Below are positions 58,882-64,000 of a stretch of DNA of 64,000 nt, one piece after another (position 1 is the stretch's first letter; each line of letters opens with the position of its first letter). The DNA comes from Bradyrhizobium sp. MOS002 (GTDB taxonomy: Bacteria > Pseudomonadota > Alphaproteobacteria > Rhizobiales > Xanthobacteraceae), in the NCBI RefSeq assembly GCF_003020115.1, contig NZ_PYFX01000008.1:1-64000 (forward strand). Direction: 5' to 3'. Position numbers and translations under genes: made by a program. The notes below the pieces were generated by a model that saw only the letters and a program-made list of their open reading frames with translations, ran no database searches and had not been told where the DNA came from.

Positions 58882-60489
58882 ATGCAGCCCCTGCGCATGT
58901 CCCGCCGCGTCATGAACCTCGCTCACATGCTGACCCAGAATGCGCGGCGGCACGGGGCGCGTCCCGGTTTCGTCTGGGGCGACCGATCCTGGACCTGGCG
59001 CGAGATCGATGCGCAGGTCTCGGCGCTGGCGGCAGCCCTCGCGGCGCGCGGCATCGCCAAGGGCGACCGTATCCTCGTCCATTCCAAGAATGGCGACGAG
59101 ATGTTCTTCTCGATGTTCGCCGCGTTCCGGCTCGGCGCGGTCTGGGTACCGACCAATTTCCGACTGATGCCGGACGAGGTGACGTATCTTGCGCAGGCCT
59201 CCGGCGCGAAGGCGTTTCTTTGCCACGTCGATTTTCCCGAGCACGCCGCGGCGGTGAAGGGCGGAGCGCTGGAATTCACCTGGAGCATCGACGGTCGGGC
59301 TCCATTTGCCGAGACGTCGGTTGCGGATGCCGTCGCATCGTGTGCCGGCACAAAGGTCGAGAACGTCGCGGTCGAGCACGACGATCCCTGCTGGTTTTTC
59401 TTCACATCGGGGACCACCGGCCGCTCCAAGGCTGCGGTGCTCACCCACGGTCAGATGGGGTTTGTCGTCACCAACCATCTCGCCGATCTCACGCCCGGCG
59501 TCACCGAAGCGGATGCCTCGCTGGTTGTGGCGCCGCTGTCGCATGGCGCAGGCGTGCATCAGCTGGTTCAGACCGCGCGCGGCGTGTGCACCGTGCTGCT
59601 GCCGACGGAGAAATTCGATATCGACGAGGCGTTCCGCCTGATCGAGGCGCATCGGGTCAGCAATCTCTTCGTGGTGCCGACCATTCTGAAGATGATGGTC
59701 GAGCATCCCGCCGCCGACAAATACGATCATTCCTCGCTGCGCCAGGTGATCTATGCGGGTGCGCCGATGTATCGCGAGGACCAGAAGGCCGCGCTGAAGA
59801 AACTCGGCAAGGTCATCGTACAGTATTTCGGCCTCGGCGAGGTGACCGGCAATATCACTGTGCTGCCAGCGGCCCTGCATGATCCCGAGGACGGACCGCA
59901 CGCGAAGATCGGCACCTGTGGCTTCGAGCGTACCGGCATGCAGGTTTCGATCCAGGACGACGAGGGCCGCGAACTCGGCGCCAACCAGAGCGGCGAGATC
60001 TGCGTGATCGGCCCCGCGGTCCTTGCCGGCTACTACGACAATCCCGAGGCGAACGCGAAGGCGTTCCGCAACGGCTGGTTCCGCACCGGCGATCTCGGCC
60101 ACATGGACGAGGAGGGGTTCGTCTACATCACGGGACGAGCCTCCGACATGTACATCTCCGGCGGCTCCAACATCTATCCGCGCGAGATCGAGGAGAAGAT
60201 CCTGACGCATCCTTGCGTCGGCGAGGTCGCGGTGCTCGGCGTGCCCGATGCGACCTGGGGCGAGGTCGGCGTTGCCGTCTGCGTCGCCCGCGAAGGCGCG
60301 AAGCCGGTGAGCGAAGCGGAGATGGCGGCATTCCTCGGCCCCAAGGTGCCCCGCTACAAGATGCCGAAGCGGTTCTTCTTCTGGGAAGCCTTGCCGAAAT
60401 CCGGCTACGGCAAGATTCCCAAACGGATGGTTCGCGACGAACTCGACGCGCGCGGGCTGCTCGATCTCGACAAGACACGGGCGGGCTGA
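58882..60489 (+). CDS. AMP-forming acyl-CoA synthetase
   Basis: 535 aa of the acyl-activating superfamily: P-loop-like WFFFTSGTTGRSKAAVLTHG, QYFGLGEVTGNITVLPA (A5-type region), GWFRTGDLGHMDEEGFVYI, and the catalytic Lys near PKSGYGKIPKRMV at the C-terminus. The N-terminal MNLAHMLTQNARRHG fits long/medium-chain synthetases. Met11 (58912) is an alternative start. Its downstream neighbour, 10 bp later, is a tandem PPC-domain protein, so the pair may work together on a small acyl substrate. Confidence 0.9.
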   Translation: MQPLRMSRRVMNLAHMLTQNARRHGARPGFVWGDRSWTWREIDAQVSALAAALAARGIAKGDRILVHSKNGDEMFFSMFAAFRLGAVWVPTNFRLMPDEVTYLAQASGAKAFLCHVDFPEHAAAVKGGALEFTWSIDGRAPFAETSVADAVASCAGTKVENVAVEHDDPCWFFFTSGTTGRSKAAVLTHGQMGFVVTNHLADLTPGVTEADASLVVAPLSHGAGVHQLVQTARGVCTVLLPTEKFDIDEAFRLIEAHRVSNLFVVPTILKMMVEHPAADKYDHSSLRQVIYAGAPMYREDQKAALKKLGKVIVQYFGLGEVTGNITVLPAALHDPEDGPHAKIGTCGFERTGMQVSIQDDEGRELGANQSGEICVIGPAVLAGYYDNPEANAKAFRNGWFRTGDLGHMDEEGFVYITGRASDMYISGGSNIYPREIEEKILTHPCVGEVAVLGVPDATWGEVGVAVCVAREGAKPVSEAEMAAFLGPKVPRYKMPKRFFFWEALPKSGYGKIPKRMVRDELDARGLLDLDKTRAG

Positions 60490-60498
60490 GCGAAGGTC

Positions 60499-61359
60499 AT
60501 GCGCAGCATCAAGCAGCCAGGCGTGCCGGTCGCCGAGCGTATTCAATGGGTGGAGGCGACGGGACGCGCTTTCTCCTTCACGCTTCAAGCAGGCCTGCCG
60601 CTGCTGGAGGCCGCGCGGCGCGGTTTTGCCGCGGAGGGATTTGCCGGCGGCGTGCTCAGCTTCGGGCGCGGCGCGCTCGGGCCGTTCGGCTATGTCATGC
60701 CGGCGCTGTCGAAGACCAGCGAGAACGCCGCGTTCTATAGCGACACATTCCGGCCGGGCGGCGTGACGCGCACCAGGCTCGGCAGCATGACGCTGGGCAT
60801 GCGCGATGGCGCGCCGTTCTTTCATTGCCATGGGCTGTGGACGGAGGCCGATGGCCGCGCCGGTGGCGGCCACATGCTCCCGGACGAAACTGTTGTCGCC
60901 GAGCCGTTCGAGGTCGACGCCTTCGGTATTGATGGTGCGATGTTCAGTGCCGAGCCCGATCCCGAGACCAACTTCAAGCTGTTCGGGCCGGTGGCAGCTG
61001 CGCGCACCGGCGCACGCACGACCAGCCGGGCTTTCGCGCTGCGGCTGCGCCCCAATCAGGATTTTGCCGGCCGTCTCGAAGACTTCTGCCGCGCGCAGGG
61101 CATCGCGCGCGCCAGGATCCACGGCGGCGTCGGTTCGACCATCGGCGCGCGCTTCACCGATGGCGGCGTGACCGAGCCCTTCGCGACCGAGCTTGCGATA
61201 ACAGCCGGCACGATTGCGGCCGGCTCCTCCGGCGCGCTCGAAGCCGCGCTCGACGTCGCCCTGATCGACTATACCGGCGGCATAGCGGAGGGCCGTCTGA
61301 TCCGTGGCGACAATCCCGTGCTGATGACCATGGAGCTGGTGCTCGAGGTGCTGGCCTAG
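60499..61359 (+). CDS. Tandem PPC (DUF296) domain protein
   Basis: 286 aa made of two similar halves. Residues about 20-150 and 165-285 both read as PPC/DUF296 domains, the first with FHCHGLWTEADGRAGGGHML (the HxH…GGH metal motif), the second with RLEDFCRAQGIARARIHGGV and a reduced motif. Bacterial PPC proteins bind small ligands or nucleotides and are of unknown function; plant ones bind AT-rich DNA. It starts 10 bp after the acyl-CoA synthetase stop, suggesting an operon. Confidence 0.85.
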   Translation: MRSIKQPGVPVAERIQWVEATGRAFSFTLQAGLPLLEAARRGFAAEGFAGGVLSFGRGALGPFGYVMPALSKTSENAAFYSDTFRPGGVTRTRLGSMTLGMRDGAPFFHCHGLWTEADGRAGGGHMLPDETVVAEPFEVDAFGIDGAMFSAEPDPETNFKLFGPVAAARTGARTTSRAFALRLRPNQDFAGRLEDFCRAQGIARARIHGGVGSTIGARFTDGGVTEPFATELAITAGTIAAGSSGALEAALDVALIDYTGGIAEGRLIRGDNPVLMTMELVLEVLA

Positions 61360-61375
61360 TATCGGCGAGCGATCA

Positions 61376-63448
61376 TCAGTGGGCGCGCAGCTTGGCAATG
61401 GCCAAGAATGTGGAGTCACTGATCCCCGAACTCGATCCCTGAAACAGGTTGAGCAGAGGGGATTGACCCTGGCCGGTGCTCTGGCTGTTTCTGATGTCAT
61501 ACATGGCGGAGAAACGGCTCAACAGCTTTGTAACCTTCGCGGGATCGGACAGGTCCTTGATCTTCATGAATCTGTCCACGAACTTGGCCTGCTGATCGAT
61601 CGGCATCGCCGCCATCGAGTCAGGCAGATCGAAAGTGGTCCTGAACACCTCCGAAAGAGCCTTGTCGGCAAGGATGTCATACGCGGACGTGATGTCCCCC
61701 GCCTTTCGCTGGAAATAGAGCGCCAGGCGGACGCCGGGATTCGCATCCCCTTGCTGCTGCTCCAGGCTTTGCTCGACATAGTTCGCTTGTGTTTCCCGAA
61801 ACTGATCCCGCTTCTGTGGACCCATCATCGGAAGACGCGCGACGTTGCCCTTACTGTCGAAATTGAATGACGCCGCGATTTCGGCAAAGCGGGGATCGCT
61901 CTCGGTGTTCGCGAAGCTCTTTGGATCGTTCAGATCGGAGCTGAAGATCTTCCTGAGAAATTCGGTGCTGACCTTCTTGGGATCCAGACCCTTGGCCAAA
62001 AGAATGAAATCGACCATCGGCCTGTTTGCGAGAAGATCGGAAACACTGTCGATGCCGGTGATGGCTTGCTGATATTCCGTCGCATCCTTCGTGGCCTGTG
62101 CCCGAACTGCGGCCTGCTGCTGGGGAGTTGCCGTGCTTGCGCTCTTCACCGCCCCAATGACGTAGTCCTTCGCGGTCTGGAGGACTTCAGCCGAGTCCTG
62201 AGCCACCAAGGGGGTCGTCAGATTACCTTTTGCGTCGAAGTTGAAGGCGCGTGCCAGCTCCAAATAGCGATCGTCCTTGAGGGTATAGACGTAGCTCTTG
62301 GGGTCGTTGATATCGCTTTCGAGCACGGCCTTGACAGTCGCCGGCGAGACGTTTCCGGGATCGAGGCCGACGGCTCCCAGCGCAAAATCATACACGCCCG
62401 GTGTCGATACGAACGCCTGGACTGAATTGATCTTGAGAATGGCAATTCTGAATTGCCTGATTGCAAAAGCTTCGTTCAACGGGCTCGCCGCCGAATAGAC
62501 GGCGGACTTGCTGTCGTCGAACCTCTGCTTCGTGATCGTGACGTTTGCAGCAGTCTGCGCGGATACGCCCGACGGAAGCGACCCGTCGGAGGAAAACTCG
62601 AACGCACCGGCCAGGTCGACGAACCCGCCGATCGTCCCTATCTGGTCGCTGAGGCTGGAAATGCTGTTCGCATATGACTCCAAATGATGCTTTTCGATCA
62701 GAATCTGGACGTTCAACTGGGTCACGTTCGCGCCCGGCTGCGATAGCTGGGTGGTGTAGTCGGCTATCCTTGAATTGGCCGCGGTGACATCCGACCGGGC
62801 CTGAGCAAGGTCGGCGTTGAGGCCGTTCAACTGAGAGGCGAAAGTGGTGTTGACGTAGCTGTTTGGATCGGATGGATCGCTTCGCATGACCTGGCTTATC
62901 GTGTCACGCGACCACTTGCTTTGATCGATCCCGTACGCCGAATAGACATAGTTGCGAAGACGATCGTCGTTCAGGAGCTGGTCTGCGCTGCCGATGTTGC
63001 CGATTTGGGCGTTGTAGTAATTCGAATCGCTGGCAAGTGCATCGACCTGGCTCTTCCTGGTCGCCGTGTACAGACCGATCATCTCATCGGTCTGGTTCTC
63101 CGATTGTGCGACCGGGGTTGCACTGCCATTGAAGGAAAATGCCGCAGCGAACTCGCGGTAACGCTTGTCGACCAGCTTGTTGACAAAGCTGTTTGCGTCG
63201 GCGAGGTCGCTGTCCAGCACCTTTTTCATGAAGGCCTTGGCGTAGGCCATGTCTTCCAGGCCATATGCCTTCGTTGCATAATGATAAAGGCGATAGTCTT
63301 TCATGAAGTCCTCGACGGACTTCACCTTGCCGATATGGGCTTTGTAATAGGCGGCCTCTCGCGCGACGTCCTGTTGCTGTTCGACCCGTGTCAGAGACTG
63401 CTTGAGATTGCGCGTGATGTAGCTGTAACCAAAATACGTTGATACCAT
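61376..63448 (-). CDS. DUF1217 repeat protein, 690 aa
   Basis: At least four repeats of the DUF1217 unit are visible: KVKSVEDFMKDYRLYHYATK, NIGSADQLLNDDRLRNYVYS, KINSVQAFVSTPGVYDFALG and GIDSVSDLLANRPMVDFILL. Each is followed by 'SDLxDxxSFxN…DxRFxExAxxFxFxxxG' elements. A fifth, diverged unit ends the protein. The first 20 residues (MVSTYFGYSYITRNLKQSLT) resemble flagellar rod/hook-type N-termini. DUF1217 proteins are often encoded in flagellar clusters of rhizobia, so a flagellar or surface role is likely; no flagellar gene is in this window. Confidence 0.85.
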   Translation of the reverse strand: MVSTYFGYSYITRNLKQSLTRVEQQQDVAREAAYYKAHIGKVKSVEDFMKDYRLYHYATKAYGLEDMAYAKAFMKKVLDSDLADANSFVNKLVDKRYREFAAAFSFNGSATPVAQSENQTDEMIGLYTATRKSQVDALASDSNYYNAQIGNIGSADQLLNDDRLRNYVYSAYGIDQSKWSRDTISQVMRSDPSDPNSYVNTTFASQLNGLNADLAQARSDVTAANSRIADYTTQLSQPGANVTQLNVQILIEKHHLESYANSISSLSDQIGTIGGFVDLAGAFEFSSDGSLPSGVSAQTAANVTITKQRFDDSKSAVYSAASPLNEAFAIRQFRIAILKINSVQAFVSTPGVYDFALGAVGLDPGNVSPATVKAVLESDINDPKSYVYTLKDDRYLELARAFNFDAKGNLTTPLVAQDSAEVLQTAKDYVIGAVKSASTATPQQQAAVRAQATKDATEYQQAITGIDSVSDLLANRPMVDFILLAKGLDPKKVSTEFLRKIFSSDLNDPKSFANTESDPRFAEIAASFNFDSKGNVARLPMMGPQKRDQFRETQANYVEQSLEQQQGDANPGVRLALYFQRKAGDITSAYDILADKALSEVFRTTFDLPDSMAAMPIDQQAKFVDRFMKIKDLSDPAKVTKLLSRFSAMYDIRNSQSTGQGQSPLLNLFQGSSSGISDSTFLAIAKLRAH

Positions 63449-64000
63449 CGCGCACTCCTCGCGGCTTCTTACGGTCCCGGACGTCCATCAATCATTGCGG
63501 GGTCGCGAGGTGGGGCCGGCCTCATGCCTGCCAACTGTCTCAGGGCTGGGTTTCCAAGGCGATTTCGGTCCGCAATCTCAGATTCCAGTTTGCCCGCGTG
63601 ACGCATGTCGGGTTTTGTTGCTGTATGTTTCTCAGATGCAGCTTTCGCGAGGGTTGCGTTCCGGATATGTCCCGACCCAGAGATCGATCGGAATGGCTCT
63701 CGTCCCGGACGGGGCGCACCGCGTCCGGGGCACGAGAGCGGAATCCATCTTCGCAATCCAAATTGTACGCGCGGTTTCGCATTCTCGCGGCACATCGCGC
63801 CCGAGCTTTGCCAGTACGGTCGCCCCCAAAAATGCCGAGGGCGCAGGGAAGGCCGGGTGCCGGCCGGCACCCACGGTCCACTGTGCGAAGGTTGCGCTAC
63901 AAGAGGCTGCACAGCGGCATACAGGTGAAGCCCAACACACGGCCTTCCCTGCGCAGTGGTTTTACGGCTTATGTCGCGCTCTCCCCGGGGAGCGATGCAC
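63449..64000. other. 550-bp right-edge region upstream of DUF1217 gene
   Basis: Besides the 187-bp repeat nothing coding was found. The first 300 bases should hold the promoter of the minus-strand DUF1217 gene. The very end (63960-64000) continues into an unknown feature outside the window. Confidence 0.4.
63773..63959 (+). repeat. Dispersed ~187-bp repeat, copy 2
   Basis: Inverted counterpart of 15170-15356. It contains a perfect 15-bp inverted repeat (GCGCAGGGAAGGCCG at 63841-63855, and its complement at 63940-63954) enclosing 84 bp with GTGCCGGCCGGCACCC. This looks like a non-coding, possibly MITE-like element. Open frames inside it are not genes. Confidence 0.85.

Noticed and set aside
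58390..61500. 1036-codon minus-strand frame opposite the acyl-CoA synthetase and PPC genes
   Set aside because: Composition (His/Arg/Gly) is that of an antisense shadow; the plus-strand genes show clear motifs.
63469..63940. Overlapping frames at the right edge
   Set aside because: They fall in or next to the second copy of the dispersed repeat.

Overview
The window looks like chromosome of an alphaproteobacterium of the Bradyrhizobium type (Nitrobacteraceae). The evidence is high-GC codon use over most of its length, the order argS / SPOR protein / nagZ / scpAB / tatABC / serS / surE / pcm / nlpD / yajC-secDF, an ExoR-like Sel1 regulator, a DUF1217 protein, and families of palindromic and dispersed repeats. 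The species call is an inference from gene content and remembered family resemblance; no search was run.

Region 1 (about 1-15.9 kb) is accessory and decaying. It starts with a broken gene cut by the window edge, then a co-directional cluster: minC, minD, minE, a helix-turn-helix/coiled-coil protein and a second-type ftsZ. The ftsZ reading frame stops at an amber codon, but the same frame continues for 31 codons after it and ends in a recognisable FtsZ C-terminal peptide. After this come a wrecked IS5-type transposase gene, a minus-strand array of eight short genes (6.8-9.3 kb) repeatedly preceded by the same short sequence, a lone Flp pilin, a 32-residue membrane peptide, remnants of a DNA ligase gene and an rlpA gene, an SGNH-hydrolase-like exported protein, and a repeat-rich intergenic stretch.

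Region 2 (about 16-45.4 kb) is dense core genome: ilvD and exoR (overlapping), xthA, a hybrid histidine kinase, erpA, dgt, argS, a SPOR-domain protein, nagZ, the condensin subunits scpA/scpB, the Tat exporter tatABC, serS, surE, a single-domain response regulator, pcm, an NlpD-like LysM/LytM lipoprotein, a DUF815 ATPase, yajC-secD-secF, and a coupled pair homologous to the mitochondrial complex I assembly factors NDUFAF3 and NDUFAF6, then ilvA. The themes are envelope export (Sec, Tat), peptidoglycan turnover and division (NagZ, SPOR, NlpD), chromosome segregation (ScpAB) and branched-chain amino acid synthesis (IlvD, IlvA).

Region 3 (about 45.4-64 kb) is ordinary variable chromosome: a winged-helix/TPR regulator, cupin, PLP aminotransferase, GFA-type protein, CAP-domain protein, a kinase fused to an acyl-CoA-ligase-like C-terminal domain next to trmFO, a DUF1127 peptide, a lytic transglycosylase, DUF2189 and DUF3597 proteins, a small acetyltransferase, a TPR protein, two small exported proteins (one frameshifted), an acyl-CoA synthetase with a tandem PPC-domain partner, and a large DUF1217 repeat protein. 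The right edge holds a second, inverted copy of the roughly 187-bp repeat seen at 15.2 kb. No rRNA, tRNA or CRISPR array was seen.
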